A stretch of 64,000 nucleotides of DNA from Amycolatopsis bullii (GCF_014654205.1 NZ_BNAW01000008.1:1-64000), one strand, 5' to 3'. Shown: positions 41,186-50,163, counted from the stretch's first letter. The notes: a model not told the origin generated them from the sequence alone. Made by a program: numbers and translations.

Positions 41186-41967
41186 TCACCCGAACTGCGT
41201 CGTCTGAACTTCGCGGATCAGTGCGCGGCTCTCGTCGGGCTCCAGTGACGCGGCCACCAGGGCGTCGTGGTAGCCCCGAAGTAGGCGTACATGCAGCTCA
41301 TCGAGAACAGCGGGGGATGGGCGAAGGGAAAGACGCGCAGCTCGATGTTCGGCGCGGCCGACCGTTCGACCAGGTGGTCCAGCTGGGCGCGCATGATCTC
41401 GCTGGAGCCGACGAACTGCCGCAGGGTCGACTCGTGGGTCACCGCGACCAGCCGCAGCGGCTCCATGTCCTCACGCTCGGCGAGGACGTGCTCGCGGTGC
41501 TCGCGCAGGTCGACGAGCCGGTCGACCTCTTCGGCCGACCACCACGGTTCGTGCGTCGAGTACTGGGCGCGGGCGTAGTCCGGGGTCTGCAGGAGCACCG
41601 GCAGCAGCGGGATCGTGTAGATCCGGGCCACCGTCGCTTCGGACTCGTACGCGAGGTGGGCGTCGAGCCCGGGGGTCGCCGTGGTCTGCGAGTAGTCGGT
41701 CCACCAGCCCTGCCTGCCGGAGGCCTTCACCCAGCGCATCAGCCGCTCGGCCAGCTGCGTCTCCTCGATACCGTAGAAGCGGATCAGGTCGCGGACGTCC
41801 CTGGCTTGCGGGCTGCCCTGCGCGTTCTCGAGCCGGGACAGTTTCGATGTCGAGATCAGCAGCGCCTCGGCCACCTCTTCGAGGGTGCGCCCGGACTCGT
41901 CGCGCAGGCTCCTGAGCGTGTCCGCGATCCGGCGGCGCGGCACGATCGGACCTTGCGTGGGGGCCAT
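41186..41967 (-). pseudogene. XRE/DUF5753 regulator with deleted and frameshifted C-terminus
   Basis: The N-terminal HTH (IADTLRSLRDESGRTLEEVA, ISTSKLSRLENAQGSPQARD) and most of DUF5753 (WWTDYSQTTATPGLDAHLAY, IPLLPVLLQTPDYARAQYST, LRVFPFAHPPLFSMSCMYAY) are intact. After FSMSCMYAYF the frame runs into GATTTPWWPRHWSPTRAAH and stops at 41218. The normal family ending, RGYHDALVAASLEPDESRAL then IREVQTTQFG, is present in another frame down to a TGA at 41186-41188. About 30 residues of the usual middle section are missing at the junction. So an out-of-frame internal deletion has cut the protein. The HTH may still be made. No DUF397 partner is adjacent. Confidence 0.72.
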
Positions 41968-42008
41968 GGGACCTCATCCTGCGCAGCGCGAGGGCCGGTC
42001 AACGGGAA

Positions 42009-42031
42009 CCCGTAGTGGGATTCCCGTAGTG
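42009..42031. promoter_or_regulatory. Direct-repeat operator upstream of the damaged XRE gene
   Basis: CCCGTAGTG occurs at 42009-42017 and again at 42023-42031, a 14-base period, 42 to 64 bases upstream of the regulator start. Directly repeated half-sites next to an XRE gene suggest an autoregulatory operator. Confidence 0.5.
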
Positions 42032-42221
42032 CAAGGAGCATACCTGTTGCTCCCATTTGCTTGAGTGTCGAGGTAAGGACTGTTTCATCACGAATCCGGC
42101 ATTCTGCTTTACTTTTCGCGCTTGCCGCCGATTACTGGTGATCAGATGCGGTGCTGCACGAGATGGGGTCGGTCGATGACTCGCTTCGCGTGACGCCTGA
42201 ATCTTTCAGCAGGTTCGTTCA

Positions 42222-42644
42222 GTGGAATTTCGCGGGCATCTGACCACAGTGGTGGCCGGGATAGGCGAGGAACCTTCCGAGCGGGTGGGGATCGAAGCCC
42301 TGTCGCCGAAATATCGCGACAGCGTGTATACGGTTTGTTACTTCTTCGACTACCTGGGAGTTCTGCTGGCATTCGGCATGATAGAGAAAGATGTCATCGT
42401 GAGCGCCTTGGGAACGCATATCATGCGCGTCTGGTACCTGCTGCAGCCTTACATCGTAGCGGAACGCGTTTACCGGGAACGCGTGTGCCCGGTAGACGCG
42501 CCGGCTGGTTTCCTCGTCTACTTCGAATACTTGGTGGTTCTCGTGCGGAAATCGGGCGGACGCAACGCCAGCGAGGTCATCGTGCGGCGGCTGGGAATCC
42601 CTCATCTCGATACTCCGGCCGCCACCGGCGCGACAAGGGCGTAG
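42222..42644 (+). CDS. Lower-GC orphan gene, DUF4760-like protein
   Basis: The product has 140 residues with a GTG start and no strong ribosome site. The core, YRDSVYTVCYFFDYLGVLLA followed by FGMIEKDVIVSALGTHIMRV and WYLLQPYIVAERVYR, resembles DUF4760-type helical proteins. It uses far more A/T third positions than its neighbours, and the 230 bases upstream are likewise A/T-rich, which suggests acquisition by transfer. A second short frame (from GTG near 42151, ending FVQWNFAGI at 42242) overlaps the start and could be a frameshifted N-terminus. Function unknown. Confidence 0.6.
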   Translation: MEFRGHLTTVVAGIGEEPSERVGIEALSPKYRDSVYTVCYFFDYLGVLLAFGMIEKDVIVSALGTHIMRVWYLLQPYIVAERVYRERVCPVDAPAGFLVYFEYLVVLVRKSGGRNASEVIVRRLGIPHLDTPAATGATRA

Positions 42645-42707
42645 GGGCCTCGCCGGCCATGATCACCGCTGAGCCGGTGAGCGGACAGTCACTCACCGGC
42701 TCGAGGC

Positions 42708-43013
42708 TCACTCGCCGCGCATCGAGCGGCGGATCTCGGCCAGCCGGTCTTTCGCCGCCTGGTCACGGTCCGCGATCTTCTTGTCGAGGGCCTCGGCGGT
42801 GTTCTCGGTGCCGAGGCCGGCGACGTCGACCGAGCCGAGCGAGCTGGTGTACCGGTTCTCGATCTTGTCGCGGACGAAGTCGAAGCTGGGCACGCCGCCC
42901 TCGCTGTAGTCCGGGTCCGGCAGCGGCGGCGACGGGATCGCCGGCGCCGCGGTCGGGGTGTCGTCGACGATCTCGCCCTCGACCACGTTCGGGTCGCCGT
43001 CGGGTTTGCTCAT
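42708..43013 (-). CDS. Hypothetical acidic protein, 101 residues
   Basis: The sequence MSKPDGDPNVVEGEIVDDTP continues with a proline-rich stretch (APAIPSPPLPDPDYSEGGVP) and a charged helical tail, FVRDKIENRYTSSLGSVDVA then EALDKKIADRDQAAKDRLAE, which could form a short coiled coil. There is no signal or membrane segment. I recognise no family. It diverges from the ESX-like lysozyme gene. Confidence 0.65.
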   Translation of the reverse strand: MSKPDGDPNVVEGEIVDDTPTAAPAIPSPPLPDPDYSEGGVPSFDFVRDKIENRYTSSLGSVDVAGLGTENTAEALDKKIADRDQAAKDRLAEIRRSMRGE

Positions 43014-43135
43014 CTTCCGACCTTAGCGCCGGTGTGGGCAGTCCTGCCGTGACCAGTGGGTAATTCGGCCGTGGACCGGGATGGCGCGGTGGGGAACCCT
43101 CGACGCGAACAGCCGGTGTCCGGAGGGAGCAAACC

Positions 43136-44041
43136 ATGAGTGCCGGGGCCTACCGCGCCGAAACGGCGGAGATGGGGTCGGTCGTCCGCGCGGTCGAGGA
43201 CGTCGGGTCGTCCTTTCTCTCGGCCACCCGCGACCTGGAGGGCCTGGTGCTGGACGCGTTGTCCTTCGCCGGGATCGGCAGCGGCGTCGCGGCCGCGAAC
43301 TCGGCCCTGCACTCGACGCTGGGCAGCGCCCTGCAGAAGCTGCTGCACCTCCTGACGAACGTGAACCAGAACGTCCAGAAGGCCGCGGACGGCTACCGCG
43401 CCGCCGACTCCGACGTCGCCCAGGCCTACGGCGGCGGTGGACAGGCCGGGGGAGGTGCCGCCGCCGCGGCGCCGCAGCAGCTGGACCCCCGGGTCGTCGA
43501 CTCGATCATGCGGTCCGAAGGCGCGACGGGGGAGCAGGGCGGCGTGCCCGAGGCCTACGGTTTCCGGCAGAACATGCACAACGGCTACGACCGGATCATC
43601 GCCGCCCGCGAGCAGTACGGGATCGGCAGCGCCGAGGAACGCGCGGTCGTCGCCGACCTGATGACCGCGAACGCGCGCACGGCGGGCGCGCTCAACTTCA
43701 CCGATCCCGGCACCCAGGCGGCGATCATGTCCGGGGCGCACATGCGCGGCGCCGGTGGCGTGCGCGCGATCCTCAACCACATGGCGGGCGAGGACATCGT
43801 GCGCAGCTCCCGGACGCTGAGCGACGCGACCATCCAGCACGTCCAGGGCCTGACGCCGGAGCAGTTCCAGCAGGAGTTCCGCGACGCCCGCGTCGAGTAC
43901 GACCGGCAGGTCTACGGCGGGACGACGACCACCCAGGGCGGCCACACGCAGAACTGGTGGGACCGCTACGGAAACGGCCTGACTCGCCGCTACGACCGCG
44001 AGCAGACCGAGTTTCTCCGGCTTTCGCAGCCGCAGGATTGA
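43136..44041 (+). CDS. ESX-like N-terminal domain fused to a peptidoglycan-hydrolase-like domain
   Basis: The product has 301 residues with a GGAGGGAGC ribosome site. Residues 1-95 form a WXG100/ESAT-6-like helical hairpin (YRAETAEMGSVVRAVEDVGS, ALQKLLHLLTNVNQNVQKAA). A Gly/Ala linker follows. The second half begins PRVVDSIMRSEGATGEQGG, VPEAYGFRQNMHNGYDRIIA, in which the glutamate followed by glycines resembles the catalytic start of GH108-type lysozymes, and continues IMSGAHMRGAGGVRAILNHM. There is no signal peptide, which suits export by a type VII system. The L,D-transpeptidase gene follows in the same direction. Confidence 0.75.
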   Translation: MSAGAYRAETAEMGSVVRAVEDVGSSFLSATRDLEGLVLDALSFAGIGSGVAAANSALHSTLGSALQKLLHLLTNVNQNVQKAADGYRAADSDVAQAYGGGGQAGGGAAAAAPQQLDPRVVDSIMRSEGATGEQGGVPEAYGFRQNMHNGYDRIIAAREQYGIGSAEERAVVADLMTANARTAGALNFTDPGTQAAIMSGAHMRGAGGVRAILNHMAGEDIVRSSRTLSDATIQHVQGLTPEQFQQEFRDARVEYDRQVYGGTTTTQGGHTQNWWDRYGNGLTRRYDREQTEFLRLSQPQD

Positions 44042-44102
44042 TTCGAAGATCGCCCGAGTGGGCACTCTCGTTGGGTAGCCGAACGACAACGGGAGGCACA
44101 CG

Positions 44103-44540
44103 ATGAACCGGAGGATGATCGCACTTCTGGGCGGGGTCGCCGCGATGGCGGGGACCGTGGCGTTCGCGGGTACGGCCGAAGCGGCGTCGACGCCGTGCAG
44201 TGCCGAAGCGAAGGCCTGCGTCCAGCGCAGTTCGAATACCGCGTGGCTGACCGACGGCGCCGGGAACGTCACCTACGGCGGCGTCCCGATCACCGTGGGG
44301 CTGCCGAAGTACCCGACCCCGCTGGGGAAGTTCCACGTGCAGTACAAGGACATCGACCACTACAGCAAGCAGTTCAACGGGCCGATGCCGTACTCGGTGT
44401 TCTTCACCACCACCGGGGTCGCGTTCCACCAGGGCAGCCTGAAGGTCAAGTCCCACGGGTGCGTGCACCTTTCGCACGACGCCGCGGTGACGTTCTACAA
44501 CTCGCTGCACCCGGGTGACGTCGTCGAAGTCGTTTCCTGA
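44103..44540 (+). CDS. Secreted L,D-transpeptidase (YkuD domain)
   Basis: The product has 145 residues. A signal peptide (MNRRMIALLGGVAAMAGTVA, cleaved near AEAAS) precedes a compact YkuD domain: ITVGLPKYPTPLGKFHVQYK, MPYSVFFTTTGVAFHQGSLK and the active-site VKSHGCVHLSHDAA with its Ser-His-Gly-Cys. Such enzymes make 3-3 cross-links in peptidoglycan or attach proteins to it. The domain is near the minimum length. The 3' end overlaps a convergent gene by 46 bases. Confidence 0.92.
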   Translation: MNRRMIALLGGVAAMAGTVAFAGTAEAASTPCSAEAKACVQRSSNTAWLTDGAGNVTYGGVPITVGLPKYPTPLGKFHVQYKDIDHYSKQFNGPMPYSVFFTTTGVAFHQGSLKVKSHGCVHLSHDAAVTFYNSLHPGDVVEVVS

Positions 44541-44929
44541 CGGGTGCGTTCCAGCAGCGCGCCGACGACGGCACCGAACACGAGGTGATCCAGGATCTGC
44601 GGCCCGCGCGGCAACGCCCGCACGGCGGGGTACGCGCGGGCCGCGATCCCGAGGTCCAGCGCCGCGATGGCCAGTCCCGCGACGGCGCCACCACCGGCCC
44701 CGAGCCGGTGGCGCCGCGCGATCGCGGTGAGCACCCCGGTCCAGGTGGCTGAGACGACGACGTGCGCGATCAGCCCGGCGGCGATGCCGGGCCGGTTGCG
44801 GCGTCCGGGGAGCAGGGTGCCCGCCGCTTTGGTGGCCGCCAGGACGTCGGCGCCGATGAAGAGGGCGTGGGCGGTCGAGGGGATGCCGCTGACGACGGCG
44901 CCGATCGCGCCGGCGGTTGCCGGTTTCAT
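44495..44929 (-). CDS. Hypothetical membrane protein, 144 residues
   Basis: Three to four weakly hydrophobic helices are visible (TAGAIGAVVSGIPSTAHALF, IAAGLIAHVVVSATWTGVLT, AVAGLAIAALDLGIAARAYP, LDHLVFGAVVGALLER). No family recognised. It shares 46 bases with the end of the L,D-transpeptidase gene on the other strand, an overlap long enough that the 3' part should be treated with some caution. Confidence 0.6.
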   Translation of the reverse strand: MKPATAGAIGAVVSGIPSTAHALFIGADVLAATKAAGTLLPGRRNRPGIAAGLIAHVVVSATWTGVLTAIARRHRLGAGGGAVAGLAIAALDLGIAARAYPAVRALPRGPQILDHLVFGAVVGALLERTRQETTSTTSPGCSEL

Positions 44930-44986
44930 CCGAAGGTCACCACCGGTCGACGGTATACCTCTGACCGGTTCGGCGCCTGCCGCAAG

Positions 44987-45439
44987 TCATGTGTGGCAAC
45001 TGCCTCCGGTTTCGTCGTCCAGGTCGGTGAGGGTGAGCCGGGCGGCCGAGGCGAAGTCGACTGTGAACCTGGCCAGGACGACGATCTGCATGATCCATTC
45101 GTCAGTCAGGTCGTCGACTGTGAGCGGTGCCGTTGGTACTGCGAGCCGTACGTACGGCCCGGACGAGTCCTTCCAGTCGTAGGCGTAGAAGCCTCGGGCC
45201 GCGAGATCCCGCCAGTCGGTGTAGTCACCCGTGTCGCTGGGCTGACTGATGGAGTCACCCACATAGGGCCAGGTGTTGACCAGTTCCACGGCCGCGTCGA
45301 CGGACTCAACGTGCTCTCCGACTGCCTTGGGAACCGGGCCGTACCCGGCGGAAGTGAGCACGGCAAGAGCGCCGGAGGGGTCGACTGCAAGCCAGTCGAA
45401 CTCGATACCCGCGCGAGGGTGCGCGTACTCGTCCTTCAT
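44987..45439 (-). CDS. Hypothetical protein, 150 residues
   Basis: The N-terminus, DEYAHPRAGIEFDWLAVDPS followed by GALAVLTSAGYGPVP, is a pattern found in many short actinobacterial proteins, some of them beside polymorphic toxins, where a 'D..G..A.FTSAGYGPVP' strand pair is conserved. The middle, DYTDWRDLAARGFYAYDWKD, and the end, VDFASAARLTLTDLDDE, are soluble. An immunity-like role is only a weak inference as no toxin is adjacent. Codon use is slightly less GC-biased than that of its neighbours. Confidence 0.62.
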   Translation of the reverse strand: MKDEYAHPRAGIEFDWLAVDPSGALAVLTSAGYGPVPKAVGEHVESVDAAVELVNTWPYVGDSISQPSDTGDYTDWRDLAARGFYAYDWKDSSGPYVRLAVPTAPLTVDDLTDEWIMQIVVLARFTVDFASAARLTLTDLDDETGGSCHT

Positions 45440-45484
45440 CGAATGCTCCTAGCCGACTCACCGAGCGGCGGCCAGGCTAACCCG

Positions 45485-46846
45485 TCAGAGCCGGATCGGT
45501 TTCTTGTTCATGAATTCCTCGATACCCAAAGCCCCCAGCTCCCGACCCATCCCCGACCGCTTGATCCCCCCGAACGGCAGATCCGCCTCCGACCCGCCCG
45601 ACTTGTTCACGTACACCATCCCCGCCTCGATTCCCCTCGCCACACGAGCCGCGCGTGCTCGGTCGGTGGCGAACACGCTCGCCCCCAACCCGAAGGTCGT
45701 GTCGTTCGCCAGCTCGACCGCCTCCGCTTCCGACGACGCCCGGAACAGCAGCGCCACCGGGCCGAAGATCTCCTCGTGGTACGCCGCCATGTCCGGTGTC
45801 ACGTCCGTCAGGACCGTGGCCTCCACATACGCGCCCCGGCCCGGGATGCGGTGGCCGCCCGCGCGCAGGGTCGCGCCTTCGCGGATCGCCGTCTCGATCT
45901 GGGCCGCCACCTCGTCGGCCGCCGTCGTGGAGGCGAGCGGGGGGAGGGTGGTTGACGGGTCCGCCGGGTCGCCCGGGACGTAGTACTCCGTCACGCGCTT
46001 GGCGAACCGGTCGGCGAACTCCTCGTACAGCTCGCCCAGGACGATGATGCGCTTCGGTGCGTTGCAGGACTGGCCGCAGTTGCGCATCCGGGCCGTGGCC
46101 GTGATCTTGACCGTTTCGTCCAGGTCATCGGTGTCCAGGACGATCAGCGGGTCGGAGCCGCCCAGTTCCAGGACGCACTTCTTGAGGTTCCGGCCGGCCT
46201 CGGCCGCCACCGAGATGCCCGCCTGCTCACTGCCGGTGAGCGACACCCCGGCCAGGCGCGGGTCCGCGAGCATCCACGGGACCTGACGGCTCGACGCGAA
46301 CACGTTCACATACGCGTCCGCGGGCACGCCGGCGTCCCGCAGCACCGACTCGATCGCGATCGCCGACCGCGGGCAGATCGACGCGTGCTTCAGCAGGATC
46401 GTGTTGCCCAGCACCAGGTTCGGCGCCACGAACCGGGCGACCTGGTAGCACGGGAAGTTCCACGGCATCACGCCCAGCAGCGCGCCGATCGGCTCCTTCG
46501 TCAGCACCGCCTCGCCGCCGCGGAGCGTCAGGGGCTCGTCCGCCAGCAGGTCCGGGCCGCGCTCGCCGTAGTACCGGAAGATGTCGGCGACGACGCCCAC
46601 TTCGCCACGGCCTTCGTTGATCCGCTTGCCCATCTCCAGGGTCATGATCGCGGCGAGCTCGTCCGCGCGTTCGGCGAACAGCTCCGCCGCGCGCAGCACG
46701 ATCGCGGCACGCTCGGCGACCGGCCGGGCCCGCCAGGCCGCATACCCGCGGTGCACCCGGTCGATCGCGACGCGGACCTCCTCGTCGGCCGCGTTCGGGA
46801 TCTCGTCGACCAGCTCGCCCGTCGCGGGGTTGGTGACTGTGTACAA
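45485..46846 (-). CDS. NAD(P)-dependent (succinate-)semialdehyde dehydrogenase
   Basis: The product has 453 residues. I chose the TTG at 46846 because AGGAGG lies five bases upstream and the protein then begins LYTVTNPATGELVDEIP as the family does; an ATG at 46888 would add 14 residues. Motifs: GVMPWNFPCYQVARFVAPNL, LKHASICPRSA, VSLTGSEQAGISVAAEAG, the catalytic glutamate in LELGGSDPLIVL and the catalytic cysteine in MRNCGQSCNAPKR. Closest to succinate-semialdehyde dehydrogenases. A TGTATACA palindrome (46877-46884) lies just upstream. Confidence 0.9.
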   Translation of the reverse strand: MYTVTNPATGELVDEIPNAADEEVRVAIDRVHRGYAAWRARPVAERAAIVLRAAELFAERADELAAIMTLEMGKRINEGRGEVGVVADIFRYYGERGPDLLADEPLTLRGGEAVLTKEPIGALLGVMPWNFPCYQVARFVAPNLVLGNTILLKHASICPRSAIAIESVLRDAGVPADAYVNVFASSRQVPWMLADPRLAGVSLTGSEQAGISVAAEAGRNLKKCVLELGGSDPLIVLDTDDLDETVKITATARMRNCGQSCNAPKRIIVLGELYEEFADRFAKRVTEYYVPGDPADPSTTLPPLASTTAADEVAAQIETAIREGATLRAGGHRIPGRGAYVEATVLTDVTPDMAAYHEEIFGPVALLFRASSEAEAVELANDTTFGLGASVFATDRARAARVARGIEAGMVYVNKSGGSEADLPFGGIKRSGMGRELGALGIEEFMNKKPIRL

Positions 46847-46951
46847 GGCGGCCTCCTCTGCCAGACTACTGGATACTGTATACAACATGTGAGCCGTCGT
46901 CGACACCCGCGCGGCGGTACCCGTCACCGCTTGATCGACTATCGTTCCCCC

Positions 46952-47377
46952 ATGACGCTGGAACTCACCGGCGGACCCGATTTCGCCGCGCAGGCCCCGA
47001 AAAACACCCGCTGGACCCGGCAGTACACGGCCACAGCAGTCACGTTCGGCTGCCCGGCACGCACGTCGGAACGGACTCCGCGGGTGTGGAGCGGGCGCGG
47101 TCTCGGCCTGCCGGAGGCGGACTTGGCGGGGTTCGCCGGGCAGCTGAGGCGTGTCATGAAGCATGAGGCTTACTGGATCGCCCGGGCTCGTCACGAGGGT
47201 GACGCGGCTGTCTGGACGCCGGGCCGCTACGACGACGAGGACGGCTTCGTCTACTTCGCCGGCCCTTGCACCCACGGCGACCCGTGGCCCGGCTATCGTC
47301 CGGCGACGGCGTTCACCATCGCGCTGCCGCACGTCCGCGGTCTGCGGATCCGGGTGGCGGCCTACCTGGCCGGATGA
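46952..47377 (+). CDS. Hypothetical protein, 141 residues
   Basis: The product begins MTLELTGGPDFAAQAPKNTR, and contains VWSGRGLGLPEADLAGFAGQ, DGFVYFAGPCTHGDPWPGYR and ATAFTIALPHVRGLRIRVAA. No family recognised; there is no signal or membrane segment. A -10-like TATCGT (46940-46945) exactly six bases before the ATG suggests a leaderless transcript. It converges on the AfsR-like gene with 14 bases between the stops. Confidence 0.65.
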   Translation: MTLELTGGPDFAAQAPKNTRWTRQYTATAVTFGCPARTSERTPRVWSGRGLGLPEADLAGFAGQLRRVMKHEAYWIARARHEGDAAVWTPGRYDDEDGFVYFAGPCTHGDPWPGYRPATAFTIALPHVRGLRIRVAAYLAG

Positions 47378-47391
47378 AGGCTGCCACCGCC

Positions 47392-50163
47392 TCAGCTCTC
47401 GGCCAGCAGGGCGCGCACCTCCTCGGCCTCCGGCGCCCGCAACTCCGTATACGCCACCAAAGCCGCCTCCAGGTGAGCCTTAGCCTCGGTGCCGTTCCCG
47501 GCTGCCCGGTGCGTCACCCCCAGCCCGTGCTGCGCGAAGGCCTGCTCACGAAGGTGACCAGCCCGGCGCGCCAGCGCCAAAGCCTTCTCGTACAACGAAA
47601 TCGCCTCGAGGCCAGACTTCGTCGCCGCGAAGTCGTTCAGTGCCGTCACCTCGAGGTTCGTGTTCCTGCCCTCTCGGGCGTACTCCAGCGCACGGCGGAA
47701 GTACGCGTCAGCGTCCTCCGGGCGGCCCAACCCCGCATACGCGCTGCCCAGCGCCGCCAGTACCGGGCCGCCCAGGCCTGCTGAACCCAGGTCCTCCGCT
47801 ATGCGGCCGCTCTGGTGCAGGTACTTCGCCGCCTCCTGGTGGTTGCCGCACCAGCGGTGGTGCTCTCCCATGTTGCACAGCGCGATTCCCTCCAGCAGCG
47901 CGTACCCCGTCCGGCGCGCTGCGGCCAAGGCCTCGTCGTACTGCTCGCGGGCCTCAGGGCGGCGGCCTCGGATGTCCTCGATCGTGGCGATGCTGTTGCG
48001 GGTCATGCTCTCCAGCAGATCGTTCCGAAGCCGCAACGCCAGGGAAAGAGCCTGCTCGAGATGCGCGGCGGCCGCGTCGTACCGGCCCAGGAAGGTCAAG
48101 GTCATCCCCACCGCGTGCTGCGCGAAGCCCCACTCCTTCGTACCGGGCGTGGTCAGCGCGAGGGCGGTCGTGTGGAGGGTGAGCGCCTCGTTGTGGTGCG
48201 CCGCGACGTACAGGTAGCGCCACAGCGTCGCTGCCAAGCGGACGACGTGGTCCGCCAGCGCCTCCGGGGCGCTCGTCGCCAACGCCAGCATCGTCGCCCG
48301 CTCGGCGTCCAGCCAGGCTCGGTCGGACTGGACTTGCGCGAAGTCGGGACGCGGGCCGTCCACCCGCGGGCGCAAGTAGGGCTCGTGCGGGGAAAACCGG
48401 TCCATCGCCGCCGAGGCCCAGCTCAGGTAGTGGTCGAACAGCCTGGTCGACGCGGCCAGGCGGGTGGCGGGGTCGTCGGAGGCGACGAGTTCGGCCGCGT
48501 ACAGCTTGACCAGGTCGTGCATGCGGAAGCGGCCCGGCTGGTGCTCCTCCAGGAGGTTGGCCGCGCACAGCACGCGCACCGCCCGCGCGTCCCCGAGCAG
48601 GGCCGTCGCGGCCGCGCGGCCGATGTCCTCGGTGGGAACCAGGCCGAGGAGGCGGAAGGCCGATGCGGCGGCCGGGGACAGGGCACGGTAGGACGCGTCG
48701 AACACCGCGCGCAGGCTCGCCGTCAGCTCCCCGGTGTCCAGGGCGTCCAGCCGGCTTTCGCGCAGTTCGGCCGCCAGTGCGGCCAGCCGCCGGTCCGGGT
48801 GGGCCGCGACGCGCGCCGCGACGATGGCCAGCGCCAGCGCCATTCCGCCGCACCGGGCCAGGATTTCCTGCACCGCCTCGGGTTCCTCGGCCAAGCGGGC
48901 GGCGCCCAGCCGGTGCGCCAGCAGCTCCCGCGCCTGGCCCTCGTCGAGGGTGCGCAGCGGCAGTGCGCGAGCGCCGTGCGTGGTGAGCAGGCCGCCCAGC
49001 TCGTGACGGCTGGTGATGAGGACCGAACACGACGACCCGCCGGGCAGCAACGGCGTCACGTGCCGGGTGTCCTGCGCGTTGTCGAGCACGATGAGCAGCC
49101 GGCGCCGGGCCGTCAGGCTGCGGTAGAGCGCCGCCTGCCCGTCCGGCTCCGGCGGGACCGACGCCGGCGCCACACCCAGTGCGCCGAGGAACCCCCGGAC
49201 CGCGCGCTCGGCCGGCACCGGCTCGTGCGCCGGGTCGAAGCCGTGCAGGTCGACGTACAACTGGCCGTCGGGGAACCGGCTCGCGTGGTCGGTCGCCCAC
49301 CGCACCGCCAGCCACGTCTTCCCGAGGCCGCCCGCGCCGGAGATCACCGCGACCGCGCCGTCCGGGGCCAGCAGGCGGTCGAGCTCCGCCAGCTCGGCAG
49401 CACGTCCGGAGAACGACGGCGCCGCGGCCGGGAGCTGCCGCGGTTCCGGGCCGCCGCCGCTCAGGATCCGCTCGTGCAGGCCGCGCAACCGCGGACCCGG
49501 GTCGGCGCCGAGCTCGTCGGCCAAGCGCGACCGGACCTCTTCGTACTCCCGGAGCGCGTCGGCCGGACGCCCGTCGAGGAACAACGCCTCGATCCGCTGG
49601 GCCGCCGCCCGTTCGCCGGCGTCCGGGGCGGGCTCGGCGAGCACAGCGGCGTGGGCGCCGGTGCGCAGCCGCAGGTCGTCGCGGTCGAGCACGGCCGTCT
49701 CGCGCCTGCGCTCCAGGGCACCGCGGACCTCGGCCACCCACGGCGAATCCAGCTCGCTGAGCGGCGTCCCGCGCCAGAGCGCCAGGGCTTCGTCGTACAG
49801 GGCGAGCGCGGTGTGGTCGTCCGTCGTCTTCTTCGCCTGCTGCAGGAGGCTCTCGAACCGGTGGACGTCCACCGTCTGCGGGTCGGCCATCAGGACGTAG
49901 CCGTCCCGGTCCCGCTCGATCGTCACGCCGTCCAGCGCACCCAGCAGCGTCCGCAGCCGCGAGACGTAGGCGTACAGCGAGTTCCGCGGCCGCCGGGGCG
50001 GCCGCTCGCCCCACACGCGGTCGACGAGGCGGTCGACCGGGACCGCCCGGCCGACGTCGAGCAGCAGCACCGCCAGCACGTCACGCTGCCGCGCGTGCCC
50101 GATGTCGAGCCGGGTGCCATCGGCCAGGACCTCGACCGGCCCCAGCACCCGCAGTTCCACCAC
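47392..50163 (-). CDS. AfsR/SARP-family regulator with NB-ARC and TPR domains
   Basis: The product has 923 residues. The start is GTG 50163 or the next codon, after GGGAGGG. Order: OmpR-like winged HTH (ELRVLGPVEVLADGTRLDIG, ARQRDVLAVLLLDVGRAVPV), bacterial transcriptional activation domain (VDVHRFESLLQQAKKTTDDH to LGADPGPRLRGLHERIL), NB-ARC ATPase (AVISGAGGLGKTWLAVRWAT; LLIVLDNAQD; VLITSRHELGG), and C-terminal TPR repeats (from ALTLHTTALALTTPGTKEWG). AfsR-type proteins switch on secondary metabolism or stress genes after ATP-dependent oligomerisation. No biosynthetic cluster adjoins, so the target is probably elsewhere. Confidence 0.93.
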   Translation of the reverse strand: MVELRVLGPVEVLADGTRLDIGHARQRDVLAVLLLDVGRAVPVDRLVDRVWGERPPRRPRNSLYAYVSRLRTLLGALDGVTIERDRDGYVLMADPQTVDVHRFESLLQQAKKTTDDHTALALYDEALALWRGTPLSELDSPWVAEVRGALERRRETAVLDRDDLRLRTGAHAAVLAEPAPDAGERAAAQRIEALFLDGRPADALREYEEVRSRLADELGADPGPRLRGLHERILSGGGPEPRQLPAAAPSFSGRAAELAELDRLLAPDGAVAVISGAGGLGKTWLAVRWATDHASRFPDGQLYVDLHGFDPAHEPVPAERAVRGFLGALGVAPASVPPEPDGQAALYRSLTARRRLLIVLDNAQDTRHVTPLLPGGSSCSVLITSRHELGGLLTTHGARALPLRTLDEGQARELLAHRLGAARLAEEPEAVQEILARCGGMALALAIVAARVAAHPDRRLAALAAELRESRLDALDTGELTASLRAVFDASYRALSPAAASAFRLLGLVPTEDIGRAAATALLGDARAVRVLCAANLLEEHQPGRFRMHDLVKLYAAELVASDDPATRLAASTRLFDHYLSWASAAMDRFSPHEPYLRPRVDGPRPDFAQVQSDRAWLDAERATMLALATSAPEALADHVVRLAATLWRYLYVAAHHNEALTLHTTALALTTPGTKEWGFAQHAVGMTLTFLGRYDAAAAHLEQALSLALRLRNDLLESMTRNSIATIEDIRGRRPEAREQYDEALAAARRTGYALLEGIALCNMGEHHRWCGNHQEAAKYLHQSGRIAEDLGSAGLGGPVLAALGSAYAGLGRPEDADAYFRRALEYAREGRNTNLEVTALNDFAATKSGLEAISLYEKALALARRAGHLREQAFAQHGLGVTHRAAGNGTEAKAHLEAALVAYTELRAPEAEEVRALLAES

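Noticed and set aside
42151..42242. Short frame ending FVQWNFAGI as a separate gene
   Set aside because: About 30 codons without ribosome site. It may be a displaced N-terminus of the next gene, but there is not enough evidence to call it.
47392..50163. AfsR-like regulator as pathway-specific activator of a local cluster
   Set aside because: The surrounding genes are unrelated small regulators and enzymes, with no biosynthetic operon in either direction within the window.
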